From: Bedellia somnulentella
Lineage: Eukaryota; Arthropoda; Insecta; Lepidoptera; Bedelliidae
NCBI GenBank assembly: GCA_963576735.1
Contig: OY755175.1
Location: 14,338,401 to 14,402,400, forward strand
Direction: 5' to 3'
Length of the DNA stretch: 64,000 nt
The notes beneath the pieces were generated by a model that was not told the origin of the DNA, searched no databases, and saw nothing but the letters and a program-made list of their open reading frames with translations. How positions within the stretch are numbered: the stretch's first letter is position 1; each line of letters opens with the position of its first letter. The position numbers and the translations under genes were made by a program. Of this stretch, positions 12,286 to 24,793 are shown in pieces.

Positions 12286-13256
12286 AAAATACTATAATAT
12301 AGTAGTATTGATTGAATAGTATTGATATTATCAAAAACGATTGTCACTTTGTTTGGTTGTAACCCAATTCTTCCCGACTAGAATTAATCGAAAATGCATT
12401 AGATCGTTTTTTTACATTTTCATCGACAATTCTGTATTGAAACAGCTAGCCAAAGGTACGTTATTTATTAACGGAAATCGTCTGTTTCATACATAGAGCT
12501 ATTCTGTAAACACTGCATGTAAATGGGACTCTAAAGACCAAGTAATAGAGTTGAATTTGTAAAAAAGGTGGATAGAGATATAGGCTATTAAAAGGTGGCT
12601 AGCCATCGTTTACGAGATGCATAGGCGCGACACGGCAAAGAGTTTGTGTGCGTTCCATACATATCAATTTCCGATGGTTTTCTACTCGAATAGATCGGAC
12701 TAAATTGAATTTGAGCCGTATCGTTTCCAAAAATGCACTTCGATTTTAGAAAAAGCTGAAAATCTGTCATTTGTTCTTACGTAAAAGGTATGAGTAACAA
12801 TCAAAGCCACTTTGTTAATTTCAACATTTGACGCAGCTGTTTTTGAAAATAATAATAAATTAGATCTTAAATATAATAACTAACCTTATTCGGTTATATG
12901 TGTGTATGTAAAATCAATCATGCTGGTCCAATTAATAATTCTAAACAAAGTTTGGTAAAATAACTGTATGATTGAGGATTCTACAAGACATACAGAAAGT
13001 CAGCTCTCTACACTATCAGACTACATTTCTATTACAATTACTAATAAATAAATAATTTAAAATAACCAATAGCATTTAGTTATGAAAGTTTTCTCAGGAT
13101 GCCTCGCCGTTAATATCCTTGATAATTGACTGATACGTAACTTGAAAAATCTTTAGATGAATAGGCCCGATTTATCTCACTTAAACAATTGTATCTCTTC
13201 ACCCAAACCATTGTCCACTAAGCTACCAAGACTGTACTGAGCTTAGTGAAACATAC

Positions 13257-13428
13257 ATATACTCACGCCATTAGTTCCCATTGGGGTAGGCAGAGACCGT
13301 CGATCGCCTCTTCGTACGATCCTGACAAACCTCTCTAGCTTCGTTTACATCCATCAATCTTTTTATACATGCTCTTTTATTCTTAATACTACACATACAT
13401 ACATTTGAGCACACTCCCAAAAAGCCAG
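13257..13428 (-). repeat. LINE 3' end fragment
   Basis: Plus-strand catacatatactcacgcc, then ttagttcccattggggtagg, cagagaccgtcgatcgcc and cctctctagcttcg match base for base, with few changes, the 3' end at 52106-52300, where the same element still carries coding sequence. Only the 3'-most ~170 bases remain. Confidence 0.8.
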
Positions 13429-13489
13429 ATTTAATATTTAATTTCTAACAATTCAATAAACTCCATCTTAAAATGTAAGTGACGTTGAA

Positions 13490-13710
13490 CGATTGACTTC
13501 CACTAGCAGTTAGCTATTGTCGGTGTCGTGAACGTTATGATGGAATAGAAACTCGCACTGGTGAGTGGTTGGAGGTAGGAGCCGCATAAATGCGGGTAAT
13601 CTTCAATTAGGAACTACTTCCAATTAGCAAAGTGCAGTTACACATCAAATTTAGTTGGGCTTTCTGTCGTACTGCAGTGTTAATTAGACTTGGCGAGATT
13701 GTTCCCGTCT
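13490..13710. promoter_or_regulatory. Candidate regulatory island in the intron
   Basis: Unique, less AT-rich stretch with a small palindrome CCGCATAAATGCGG near 13582 and repeated CAATTAG cores (about 13603 and 13621). No coding frame and no match to repeats in this window. Function is inference. Confidence 0.2.
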
Positions 13711-16688
13711 TGTCTCTTCTTTTTAGATATTTGTGATACAATTTATTGAACATTAATATTATTGAAATAGGTAGAATATGACCTTGTATCGGTATTTTCG
13801 TCTACTTATGCTAAATAGAATAATGAGTCTTTCAATAGCAAAAATAGTTACCAATTACCATCACACATTAAATTTTGCAAATTGCACGATTAGTATGGAT
13901 TATAAACCAATGTCTTTTGCAGTACCTATATAAATATTTCGAAGCGAATTAATTAACTAACGGCATCCTACAATTTTAGTTATGTTTTTGACTCTCCTAC
14001 CTACCTTATAGCAAACTACCAGGAAAATTTGATAATATAGAATTACAATATATATATTAGTGAACGCCTAACTCATAATAAAATAACAGAAAAAAAAGCT
14101 TATAAATCTCTTTTTCATGTGCATATTTTTCATTATAAAGGATCGAATACAAAAATCATGAATAATTAAGACATATAAATGTAATTTGGAATCTTTGTAG
14201 CGGTTTTTATGTTTTCATTCATACTCACATCATTCTGAAGATATGAAACTCTCATATCAGATATGCAACACCATAAGCATAAAGATTTTTATAACTTTTA
14301 CGTCATACAAATTACCACATTACTTTCTTTTACTCCCTTCAATATTCATTTGAAAGGTATGATTTAACTAAGCTTATAATGTATTCTTTACTATCTTAAT
14401 CAAGTTGACTCAAATAAAGGGACAATAAATGAATTGTAATTAGGAATAATCGACGATATATTACTAAACCGATAATTATCATTAAAAAAAAATAAGGCTC
14501 TTATTTGTGACCTAAAGAGAAAGGTTATGGAAGATTTACTTAATTTTAAGATTTAAGATAATTTTAATTTTAAGATTTCCAAGTATAGCGTAAGCATAAC
14601 AAAACATATTCGACAAGAATGCATAATAAATCTTGATAAATTTACGAGTACTGAATCGGAAGAACCCTTGATATAGGGGAGGGAAGGAGGAGGGTTGGTA
14701 GAACTAATCAGGTGGTTAAATAATATAGTCATGACGTCGTAGTTAGTACTTAGATAGAGGTTATTAATTAACATCACTAGTAACTTACCCCCACACCCCC
14801 TCCTGGTTGCATTCAAGTATCGAGTAAGTTATTATTCGTGATTGTTTATGTAACATTGAATGGATGCTTGGCGACTTGTAAAATAATATTATCGACATTT
14901 GTTTATACAAATTTGAATGTTATAGTGTAGCGACACGGAGGAATTGTAAACTAGGGTGGGAATTTAAATGTTTTAGTGTAAAATTAGTTAAAGGTTGGTT
15001 AGTTAGATAATAGCGACAAATAAGTTTTATATAAAAATAATAATATCTAAAATTTTAATATTGAAAAGTTCTTAAATCCAGATTCAGTATTAATAAACCT
15101 TTATTTTTTTTATATTATTAATGTTGTGTGCATATATCTATGTCATTAGTTTTCTTTGAAGTGGGCGGAGACTATCAATCGGCATAAGATTAAACTTTAG
15201 TAAAACTTTTTATATAACCATACAACCACCGATAAACTTAGAAAAAAAATGTTTAGCAAGAGCTTAGGGGTTAAAAATTCCTTAGCCAAGTTTGGTAGTT
15301 CAAAGTAAAATTATTTTCTTTATAGATGTTTAATGTTATTCATAGATATTGCTATGTCTTCTTTTTTACTTACCTAACTAATACTCAAGGCTACAGATCT
15401 TGAAAAGGGTTATCCACAGTTTCAAAATTACAAATTCCTCAGCCGCTTTAGAAGTTTTTAAGAACTTCTCATTATTGTGAAATTTTGAAGTTCAGAAAAA
15501 AAACTTATTATTGTATAACTGCATATAATTTAAAAAAAAACATTAATAATACGTTTATTAATACTACTTTGGTAAATAAATGAATTCTCACGATACAAGT
15601 CAGGCGCCACCCTACCACCCTTAAGACGCGGCGTGACGAACGCGCCAGTTAATTGAATAAAGTTTTCCCACTTTTCAAAACTCGCACTTGTTCTAATTAG
15701 CTCTTTAGGAACATTTAAACTAAGAAACTTCATTATAGTCGGTCATATAGAATCTTATTAAAGGAGTAGGCGCATATAATATTAATATTACAAAGGTACA
15801 TTATGGTAAAACGCAATGCTGTCTTTCTGCGATTAGTTTTTGTTTCATGTTAGCATTACCAATTCCAAAAGATGCATTCATAAGAATTCGTTAATCACTT
15901 AAATAAAATAAAAACATTATGACCCAATATTTTGACTCAAGATTGAATTTTTAAAGAATACACCATTGATATTTATGCATAATTAATGTATGTTATCGTC
16001 GTTATCATAGTCTTAATTAAATATAAAACGATTTAGTCCCTTAATTTATAATTATGCATCAAAAATCTCAAAATATGATAAAGTTTTGAATGTAAAACTT
16101 TTAATTGAACCGATTAATTTCGACCTAAAAGTGTAATACATGTATATAATGCAAACTTGAAGCTTAAAAATCATCACTACAAATAAGCAAAAGATTTAAC
16201 GTAAGACGTTTTTAAAACAAAAAACACAAACTTCAAATATTATAAACCACACTAACATTTTTACTACAAGTAAGCTTACTAAATAACCCTTCGTTATTAT
16301 GAATTTCGTAGTACCGCCACAGGGTGAGTATTGACATATGGTAATCTACGACGAACAAGGATCCTGGCTGGTCTACAAGATTACTTTGGTTGGCATGTTT
16401 CTCTAGGCTTTCTCATCGAGAACATGGTTTTGTCATTTCGTCGTTGCTACGTGCCCCGAGACACCAAATTGATATCGACAAATACTGGTCATTCATCGGT
16501 GCCTCTCGCTGTCGGGGTTGTGGTACGAAACACGACACTCTTCAATTTATAGTGTTCCAAATTCGAGAGCTAGTTCTGTATTTGAAGATATTATGTATGT
16601 AGGTATTATTGGCTAATGACTAGACTTTGTTGTACATGAAACCTCATGTGGAGATTATTTAATAATCAATCCAGGATTAAAAAAAAAC

Positions 16689-16727
16689 GACTACATAGCT
16701 CAGTTGGCATAGCGACTGGGACGTACT
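16689..16727 (+). repeat. 5' half of a tRNA-like repeat
   Basis: gactacatagctcagttggc followed by atagcgactgggacgtac aligns with the first half of the tRNA-like unit at 4277-4348 (D arm and A-box region). The B-box half is missing, so it cannot be a functional tRNA. Confidence 0.5.
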
Positions 16728-17276
16728 CTTTTCTTGATTCATTAGTATTATTTTCTAATGGTATGAAGTAAAGATAAAGTTTGATTTCAAAGAGGTGTAG
16801 ATTCATAAACGTCTCAGAACTTATAGCAAATATGCCGGTGGTTGTGTAAATACCAGTACAGGAAGTGCAATATTAGTTATGCTGTTAGTAATCAAACATA
16901 CCATATTGGCCGCAGGGTTTTAATGAATCGAGTATTTTTCCTATACAATTATATGTTTCAAGTAAATATTCCGAAAAATATGAATAATTAAATAATAACA
17001 GACGTAATGTTTGATCAGTTGTGTTCAACTGTAACTGTACTTATTTTGCGTACTGCACTAAGCGTTAAATGCAATAGTGCCTTCCATTTCTATAAAGATG
17101 AAAATGTATAATTAAGTATTATATCGATGCGAATAGAAAAAAAACTGTATACATTTTTATTCATGGGATTTATAAAAATTTATAACTGATACAATATTTA
17201 AAAGTTACTATAAGCTTAATCCGATAAATTCACATAAGTTATAGTAAAATTATTAATTAATTATATAATTCATTCA

Positions 17277-17520
17277 GCTATGTAGTGTCGGCTTAGAATA
17301 GCACTATCCCATTTCTTCCGGTGGGTGTACGTAAGAGGCTACGAACGGTATTGGGGCTATTAAGGGTTTATTTGGGCGATGCGGTTGGAGACCTATCACC
17401 AACAACCTTAATTTACCATCTTTTCCACTTTCAATTTCCAAAAATGCCTTAGGAATTTCTAATTCCTTAGCTCTGGTTACCCTGTCTAGGGATTTATAGC
17501 CGTGAGTATATGTATGTATG
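17277..17520 (+). repeat. SINE-A, full-length, 13-bp target duplication
   Basis: Full copy from gctatgtagtgtcggcttag to gccgtgagtatatgtatg plus (TATG)n. Flanked by a perfect direct repeat TATAATTCATTCA at 17264-17276 and 17521-17533. This copy fixes both element ends, with TATG units as the 3' tail, showing insertion by target-primed reverse transcription in the plus orientation. Confidence 0.93.
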
Positions 17521-18029
17521 TATAATTCATTCATACTATCTTACCAGCCTAAATATATATCGTTACAAATATAATTTAATTGTCTTTGCTTAGTTTTTTA
17601 AGCAGATAGTTCATGGTTCCCATGTTATGTCTGGCCGTTAGGAATTCTATAAGGGCCGCTGTGGTTTCTTTCGATCAATTTTCAATTTAAAGCAATCAAA
17701 AGATGGATAAACAAAAGGAAGTATAGATGAACTATTCCCTAAAATAATATTTGTGGTAAACTTTTGAGTCCATTGAACCATCGATGCGAGAAAGTTAATT
17801 TTATAATCTTTGTGAACAAGTACACTGTCTCAAAATTCGTAGCATGTCGATAGAAGAGAGAGTATGTATCATTCACAAGGAAAACAAACTTCATATAGTT
17901 AATAAGATAACCAACAGGAAACGCTGTAATAATGATATAAATCGTTAATGGCGGATATAAAAGTTTAATCGCATCAGAAATCCGAGTGTTTGATTTATAG
18001 AGAAGCAGATCGCAAGCTGGCTTTGAAGG

Positions 18030-20180
18030 CACATTTCACGTCGTCGCCAGGGGCGGCCGGTTAAATTGGATCTGACAAATGTGCTATCATAAGTGTCTAC
18101 CAATACAAAGCGTATTGCCAACCCACACTCCGAAGTAATTAATTGAGGATAAACCGAATTTATTGCGCTGTCCGATAGCCCAAGTTTACGCTTCGTAAAA
18201 CTTGATTTTCAGACTGCAGTAGGATATTGGTAATTCAGTTCTAAACGAAGACTGCCCGCTGGCCGGACGTCCTTTAGTTTCCATTTAGGCATGGAGGAAC
18301 GGCGAGGACATAGAGCCAATCCGAGCCAAACGAAATTAATTGTGGTTCAATACAGCAAGCTGGCGTAACCGAATGATGTTGAGATGTGTACACTGCAAGC
18401 CTTTTACACGAACAGTCTATAGTTTAACTGCATTGGTCGAACTTAACGATCTCTTTGATATTATGACGAGCGGCTTTTAACCGAGTTCATGAACTCTTGT
18501 ATATAGATCATACAGTCTGTTAGTTCGATGGTTTGATTTTAAGTGTTGTAAGTTAAGCTTTTTTGATTAAGGACTTGTTTAATGAAGGACTATTTTTGGG
18601 AAACCTTTCTTAATTGTGCGTGAATATATTTATTAGTTACACAAGGAAATTTTAACAAACAGCTAACTTTTAGTTTTCAATGTTTACATACACGCTATCA
18701 ATAAAACATGTATCCTCATGTTTTCTGATAATTATGAATTACATTAACGAAAAAATAAATGAAAACAAAACCGCTTCTTTATATTGCCCCTTTCGAACTC
18801 AGTTAGGTGACATCAATTTAGAAACATTGTCGATTTGTGCAAAACTGTTCAAGGCTGGGCGAGACACAAGGCCTCATTAGAGGCGAGCGGTTGCAATTAA
18901 ACCTTACGTCTTTTGCGCCTTAACGAGCGCCCAAATTGGAGACCGCTGGCCTTGGACACGCGCTTTAACGAAATATACAGCTCGGGATTGTACGAGTATT
19001 CCTGTTGCGAGATAAAATGCTCCGATCTGAATAGTGAAATTTTTCAGTTTTCAGACAAAGTTGAATTCCGAACGAGTATTTGCGACGGGAGAGCATGAAG
19101 GAGTTGTAATTTTACAACTGGGTCGTTAGCGGTGCGGCGGGCGCCGGGCGGCGCGGGAGCGGGCGCGGAGCGGGCCGCTGATTGCCGATTGAGCCAGCAA
19201 TTGGCCTGATTGACGGAGACGCGCCTCCCTAACGAACCATCTTTCAACAGCTCAGCGTAACTGGACGTGCCTAAACGACATCACGTTTACATTACCCACT
19301 GCACTTTTCTACCACACGATTTTGCAACTGCCGATTTTTTTCATACATACGTGCATACGTATTTTCAGTGTATTGGAGTCACACATCTTGATTTATTAGT
19401 CGTATTTTTATATCGTTATAAGCAGATCTAACTGCTCCTCTTAACGCTTTGGCGCAATTTACTATATGCGTGGAAAGAGAGCATGAGCAAATTATTCCTA
19501 TTTTATAGCCCTGATAATAATTTTATTAGTTATAATTATAATGCTATCTTTGTTGACTATAGAGACCTTAGCATAACTAATAATCAAGGTAGCTGTTATT
19601 TAGAACAAACAATCAGGACGCGATATACTTGCACTGCAATTACAGACTAGTGAAACAATTTAAGTTTATAAAACCGTGTAGTTTTTAGTTCCTGTTAGAT
19701 ACGGTTATTGTTTATTTCACAAATGAGGATATATCTCCCAAAGCCACAACATTTCCTTTTAGTGTTTGAACGCAGGGAACGAGTTACCGTATTAATTAGG
19801 GAGGCACCCGAGCTAGTCAGTCGTCGGGACATCAGCAGCAACTTTGCGAAGACAACCGCAATCCATCATATCAAAACAAAAGACGTCGTGTTTGCGTGAC
19901 GGGATGTGTGGAGCTAATTTTATTAAGGAGTCTCAATCAGGTGCGCCGTCAGGGGTCCGGGTGATCTCGGATCCACCTGAGGCTTCGTTAGTTGTTGTTT
20001 GCCAAGTGACGCGGGTCAATCAGCAGCGACATGCAGGAACCGCACTTCTTCAGGCCGCCCGCCCCGGCCCGCCCCCGCTCGTTAGGCTTCGTCTCTGTCA
20101 ACCGACTCGGCTTTATCAAATCTACGACGCACGGCCCGCTCGTGGTCGGCCTTACCTTCAGTGTGACTCCAAACCGCGGG
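18030..20180. promoter_or_regulatory. GC-richer unique blocks near the LIM1 exon
   Basis: Patches at about 18030-18500, 18880-19260 and 19800-20180 are richer in G+C than the rest of the intron and free of recognised repeats; 19135-19185 is almost pure G+C. A 139-codon frame at 19844-20263 shows no domain or gene-like composition and I treat it as chance. Candidate cis-regulatory DNA for the LMO4-type gene. Confidence 0.25.
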
Positions 20181-20325
20181 TAAACAAGGAAAATCTCAGT
20201 CGAGCTTTCTGTTGCTTTTTGATTTTGAACGGGAATATTTTATTTATCTGTTTTCGCTTATGAGAAATTTGACAAATATATGTATTCTTTAACCAGTGGA
20301 TCGCCAGCGTTGCACAGGTATTCAG

Positions 20326-20490
20326 TGTTTTTTTTTAAGCGACGATAGGCCTGTCCCCTGGCACGTGAGTACACTGTCCATGCAAAACGTGGGTACTCTG
20401 GACACCAGGTGACAAAGTCACGCGATGTTCAGAAGTATTAGTTGCACTGCCAACCCTTTCGGGGTTATTCGGCGTGAAAGTTTATGTTTT
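20326..20490 (+). repeat. SINE-B, 3' part
   Basis: gcgacgataggcctgtcccc ... cacgtgagtacactgtccatg ... gttcagaagtattag ... ctgccaaccctttcggggtt ... cggcgtgaaag. It matches the reverse of 44885-45124 closely. The tRNA-like head is absent, so it is a 5'-truncated copy. Confidence 0.85.
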
Positions 20491-20900
20491 TTTTTTAACT
20501 GACCTAATTTTAATGTTACGTCACACATTGGTTAAGCCCTTTCAGAGACTAGCCGGAACAAACAGATTTGTTGAGTGTGAAATAAATAGATTATAATTTT
20601 TCACTTGATTAGTAAACTATTTATCTAAAAGTACGATTCAGATAACACAGAATAGGCTGCATGTAGGGTTTTAAAAAATAAAGGTTTGTATTTCTAAATT
20701 TTGCATAAGTATTTTGTGGATCTAATACATTTCTCTTTCCACCCAGAAAACAAACAATATACTCCTAAATCTCAAGAATAAAGAAGATTTTGTGTCGTTA
20801 ATTGCCAAGATGTAGATAAAATCCGAAGCATTGTCAGATCATTTACCTAATTGAGGCAAATACTTTACGTTTAGTTAATTAACGAAGTCTGGAGCCGTCT

Positions 20901-20922
20901 CGCCGCCGCCGCCGCCGCCGCC
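20901..20922 (+). repeat. (CGC)n microsatellite
   Basis: About seven CGC/GCC units on the intron side of the LIM1 exon. Not in a supported reading frame. Confidence 0.9.
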
Positions 20923-21633
20923 ATGTCAGCTGCTCTACACGTGTTTTCATTACGCTGGCAAATGATAGTTTTAGATATACAGAGACCAAAATACTTTGTC
21001 TAGTTATTTATATTCACTCGTTATTTTTATTAGGGCTATTTTGGTTCAGACCAAGTTCGTTTCGTTAATGATTGGGTTTTGATTGATTTTAGGATTAAAA
21101 TATCTGATAATATTAATCAAAGTAGGTAATTAAAATATGTCTAAACTTTTTTAATTAAGTGTTAGTTTTAGTTTTAAGAATAGTCTTTGCAAAAACTGTG
21201 TCTGCTATAAGCAGTTTCCAATATTAGTGGTGGATTAACCTTACCTTTTCTCAAGATTTTAACAAAGTTACATTATAGTTTAAATCTTTTCTTAAATGGA
21301 ATATAAACAAAAACGTTTGGATAACTGAATACCATATATTTTACCCATCGAAAACAACATATGATTACCGAAATAGATACCAAATTAGTTGCTTTTAGTT
21401 TGTTCAGATACCGCAGATAGAATGATGGTTAATGCGGTATCGCACTTTTTGCTCGGACGCAGGTAGAAAACAACGGTTCATTGCATTTTCATACAATACG
21501 CCTGCGGCTTTCTCGATCCACTTTTTTGGACTGATCGATTGACAAGCACGACACGCCATTGTCATCGTTAGATGACGAGCGAAAAAATGCAGTCACCGAA
21601 GGTCGCGAGAGATTCGTGTCTATAGATACTAAC

Positions 21634-21923
21634 CTGGTGTAATCGTTTTTGCATAGGATCATGCCTCCTTTGAAGTAGAAGGAGCGTCCCATGTCGGCGA
21701 GCGCTTGTCCGCAGCAGGTGCACTTGAGGCAGCCGTGGTGCCAGTAGCGGTCGAGCGCGTGCAGGAGGAACCGCTCCACGATCTTGCCCCCGCAGCCCGC
21801 GCATTCCTTGAGGGCCGGGTTGTTGTTGTTGTGCGGGAAGTCGTGGCCGTTGGAGAACGCGGCCTCGGGGCTTGGCGGGTGCGGCGAGCTCAGCTCCGCG
21901 TACCCGTGGTAGTGCGGGTTCAT
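21634..21923 (-). CDS. Lmo4: LMO4-type LIM-only protein, coding exon 1 (N-terminus and LIM1)
   Basis: LIM-only transcriptional adaptor; LMO4 proteins do not bind DNA themselves but bridge LDB/Chip-type cofactors and transcription factors in the nucleus (family knowledge). Encodes residues 1-96 plus two bases of R97. Residues 1-40 are a His/Pro/Asn-rich leader (start MNPHYHGY) with no known domain. LIM1 spans 41-94: C41-x2-C44, H62-x2-C65, C68-x2-C71, C91-x2-D94, all eight ligands present. The stretch CAGCGGKI...RFLL...GGMILCKNDY is close to vertebrate LMO4 and unlike LMO1-3. The donor is ACCAG|gttagt at 21634/21633. I chose ATG 21921-21923 as it is the first ATG after the acceptor; the frame stays open upstream to that acceptor, so an N-terminal extension from an earlier exon is possible. 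Family identity is strong; exact N-terminus is less certain. Confidence 0.93.
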
Positions 21924-21994
21924 GCTCAGCGCGCTCGCGGCCAGCTTGCCGGTTGAGCGGGGACCGCTCGCACGCGCTACCACGATTACACGCC
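21924..21994 (-). other. Lmo4: 5' part of LMO4 exon: UTR or N-terminal extension
   Basis: Between a good acceptor (tattgttgcag at about 21995-22005, read on the minus strand) and the chosen ATG lie 71 bases. They contain no in-frame stop: read in the LIM frame they would give RVIVVARASGPRSTGKLAAS and three more residues before the first Met. The simplest reading is 5' UTR, as insect LMO4 proteins plausibly begin at MNPHYHGY; an upstream coding exon ending in phase 1 would extend the protein. Confidence 0.6.
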
Positions 21995-24240
21995 CTGCAA
22001 CAATACATTACACGATTATTTTGATATCCATTTATTTTGCTTATGAATGTTTTATGAAGACCAACAGCTAATATGAAGCTCAAAGAAAACAAATTAAGTA
22101 TATTTTGTTATTCCTACGGAATTGATTTTTCAATTGACTAATTCTATTTACAGGGCTTCCAGGGACCCGAATCCTCAGGAGGCAGTAGCCGCGGGCAGCC
22201 TCGTTTATAAAATTTTCCAATTAGCAATTTCATACAATTAGTAGAAGAAGAGGTGCGGGGTGGTAGCGGCGCGGGGTGCGCGGGACGCGGCGCGTCAACC
22301 CGATCCAATTAGCTGGTGGCCGGCGGAGCGGCGGGACGGCCCGTCGTCTGAGGGCCCCGTTGCAATAAAACTTAATTAACCGTTTTAAAACAAGTATTCA
22401 TTAAAGAATAATCAAGCTTATGTAGTCATAAATAACTGGATTGTCCAGCGCCAAACGGGTGCCGTAATTAAGACTGCACAGAGTTGATCAAACGCACTGA
22501 TTTCAAACTACCCTTCGTTAAGAGAACGCGCGGTTGGCGCAGGATCCTCGCGCTCCGCCGCCGCTGTCGCTGCGGTGCAGAAACTAATTAAGAATAACGG
22601 ACGCTTTAAAGGCGTAATTAATTTAAATTGTAATTCTATTTCTCTCTGAGTAAAATAGACAATTATTTCAGTAGCCCTTCCTTTTGAAGCGATGTCCTTT
22701 TTGAATTTAAATTGTTGCTTTTATATTTCATATTAAATAGTGGTTCGCGTGTACGTGCGTCGGTAGGGTACGTATTTGGCAAACTATTAAATAACCGCCT
22801 GGAGCAACATGTAAATCGGTTTCTGCTAATGATGCCATATATTAAGTGGTAGAATAGAGGTAGCTCAGGTTGAGGAGCGTGAGGGAAACTATTAGCGGTG
22901 TTCCTTGCCAAGTTCAATGAAGGGAATGCGTGGCGTGCGGCGAACGGAGGCGCAATAAACGAGCATATCTACTGTGAACTTTGCCAACTGTAAATTCAAA
23001 ATAGCTTATTTTTAAAATATGTTCGATTCGTTTCAATAAACGTTACGTTTTGAAGTGGTTTTGAAAATGACTACTCATTTTGATAAGCACCGCGGAGCGC
23101 GACATTGCGTGCCTTCTAATGAGCGTAGTAGCGTCGCGTGCGCATGCGCACACCTACTCGTATCTTTCATTAAATCACATCACAAACACGTGCACAGATC
23201 ATTAAGGAACGTGGACAACTTCATTTTAAACGATTCATTAGAACTACGTGGGACGATATTTATTTGGTAATAAAATCGTAAAACAGTAGTAAATAATATC
23301 GATTATTCATATCATAACTAAATAAGCATAATGCATATTTCATATTTATAAATGGCGGCTAAATTTTATGTCTATTCAAAAATCGTTTAGATTATCTGTG
23401 ATGGTTGTAAAGTGAGTTTTGTTGCGAGAGTCGTAAAGTAGTGATTTGTGTGCGGGCGGAGGAGGTGAGGCAGTGCGTGTTTAGGACGGGGTGGCTTGGG
23501 AACTCGTCAGGTGCCGTTTTCATTATTCAAGCCCCATTGATTGGATACTTTGTTGCCGTTTAAAAATCTTATTAGCAACAGACCGACAACAAAGCAGACT
23601 GCGATGAGACCCCTACACCCACTATTTACCTGCTAAGTGATTTTTTTCAATTTCAACGATACATTCTATGTTTTTAAATAGCCGTATTTCTTTGCGTAGA
23701 AAGTGTAAGTCATCTTATTAGCAAATGATATTCTGTTAACATGAAGCCCGTATAATGGGCTTTCCATAAACATGAGTCGACAGTCAAGGTTCAGCGTGAA
23801 AAACTGTCTGGTGTCGAGGAATGCCCGGAATGTTTTTGATAACGAGTGTTTTTAAAAGGTATCCATACATTAATTGTAAAAACTTGGTCTTTGAAATGGC
23901 TAATTAGAAATACGTTGTCCACTCGGTTTCGATGAGCGTGTTTTCGTAAAAGAAACCCCCTCAGTTGCCTCACCCCCGCGGGCGCCCACGAATAACGTAA
24001 TTAAGGCGAAACCGCCAGCGAAATTAAACGCGAAAACGGAATGAGAATGTGAGCCTAATTAGAGCTCGGGTCGGGGCGGGAAGACGATGCATTAGTTACG
24101 CAATTCTGCTAAACTCACTAATTAATACACATTTCGATTATTTTATTTGGTATTGAAATGTAGACTGAGAAATGTGAATTAAAGACATACATTCGACATA
24201 CACCAGTATTTTTTTACAAAATTCATTATGTAAAAAAAAT
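21995..24240. promoter_or_regulatory. Repeat-poor, GC-richer DNA upstream of first coding exon
   Basis: No recognised retroposon for over 2 kb. GC-rich patches at about 22170-22380, 22500-22610, 23080-23150, 23440-23500 and 23930-24090, with many TAATTA-type cores. No convincing exon: a gtgagg-type donor on the minus strand at about 23945 is the best local candidate for a non-coding 5' exon. Likely promoter-proximal intron or enhancer DNA; this is inference from composition and position. Confidence 0.3.
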
Positions 24241-24249
24241 ATTTCTGTA

Positions 24250-24342
24250 AATAAAACCGAAGGAATTGGCAGAGGTACTAATACTTCTGAACATCACGTG
24301 ACATTGACACCTGATGTTCAGAGTACCCACGCTTTGCTTTCA
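24250..24342 (-). repeat. SINE-B fragment
   Basis: ccgaaggaattggcagaggt, actaatacttctgaacatcacgtgac and gttcagagtacccacg match the 3' part of SINE-B in reverse. It ends where the body palindrome begins to repeat. Confidence 0.8.
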
Positions 24343-24611
24343 AGAGATAAAAATATAAATCAATCAACGTTGTGGTGAAGGCAGTTAGTGCATTAAAAAA
24401 TATTGGTTTAATGTTGACGTGACGGCATAATAAACGTAAAACTTTTTATAGAGTTAGAGGGACTTGAAATGAAGCAGAATTGGAACCCAGGATATCTAAG
24501 GTTTTTACTTTGTGCATGATTGTAGCAACATACATTTCAGTTACATTGAATATTTACGTACTCTTTTTTTTGCAGACTATTTAAATTTAATATACTACAT
24601 TATTACAGTAA

Positions 24612-24793
24612 GTACCGTAGGTATAGTAGGCAACTAGGGACTTTTGGGGGCTTTTTGAGTAATTGGGTGATGTGGATGAAAACCGATTCTACCACCTTAA
24701 TCCCAGCTTAATTTACAAAAATGGCTGATGAATCTCCAATTCAGATGATCTACCACTTTTTGGGATTTATTATTGTGAGTATGTGGGTACATT
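24612..24793 (+). repeat. SINE-A, old divergent copy
   Basis: actagggacttttgggggct, gggtgatgtggatgaaaacc, aaatggctgatgaatctcc and gggatttattattgtgagtatg follow the SINE-A order with many substitutions. The 5' head and TATG repeats are gone. Confidence 0.65.

Larger units (their letters stand above)
4151..21633 (-). other. 17.5-kb intron between LIM1 and LIM2 exons
   Basis: GT-AG intron (gttagt ... cgccag on the minus strand). It holds two tRNA-like sequences, one foldback MITE, two SINE-A pieces, a LINE tail and one SINE-B copy, listed separately. The rest is unique AT-rich DNA with GC-richer patches near 5.1-5.7, 7.1-7.4, 9.4-9.9, 13.5-13.7, 18.0-18.5 and 18.9-20.2 kb. The short open frames inside it do not look like protein. 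Large introns in developmental adaptor genes often carry enhancers; that is inference here. Confidence 0.85.

Noticed and set aside
19844..20263. 139-codon plus-strand open frame with Arg/Pro-rich residues
   Set aside because: No domain, no splice-site support, and it lies in a GC-richer intronic island where stops are rarer; chance frame.
21568..22092. 174-codon minus-strand open frame overlapping LIM1
   Set aside because: It is a different frame across the LIM1 exon and crosses the acceptor at 21995; the LIM frame is clearly the real one.
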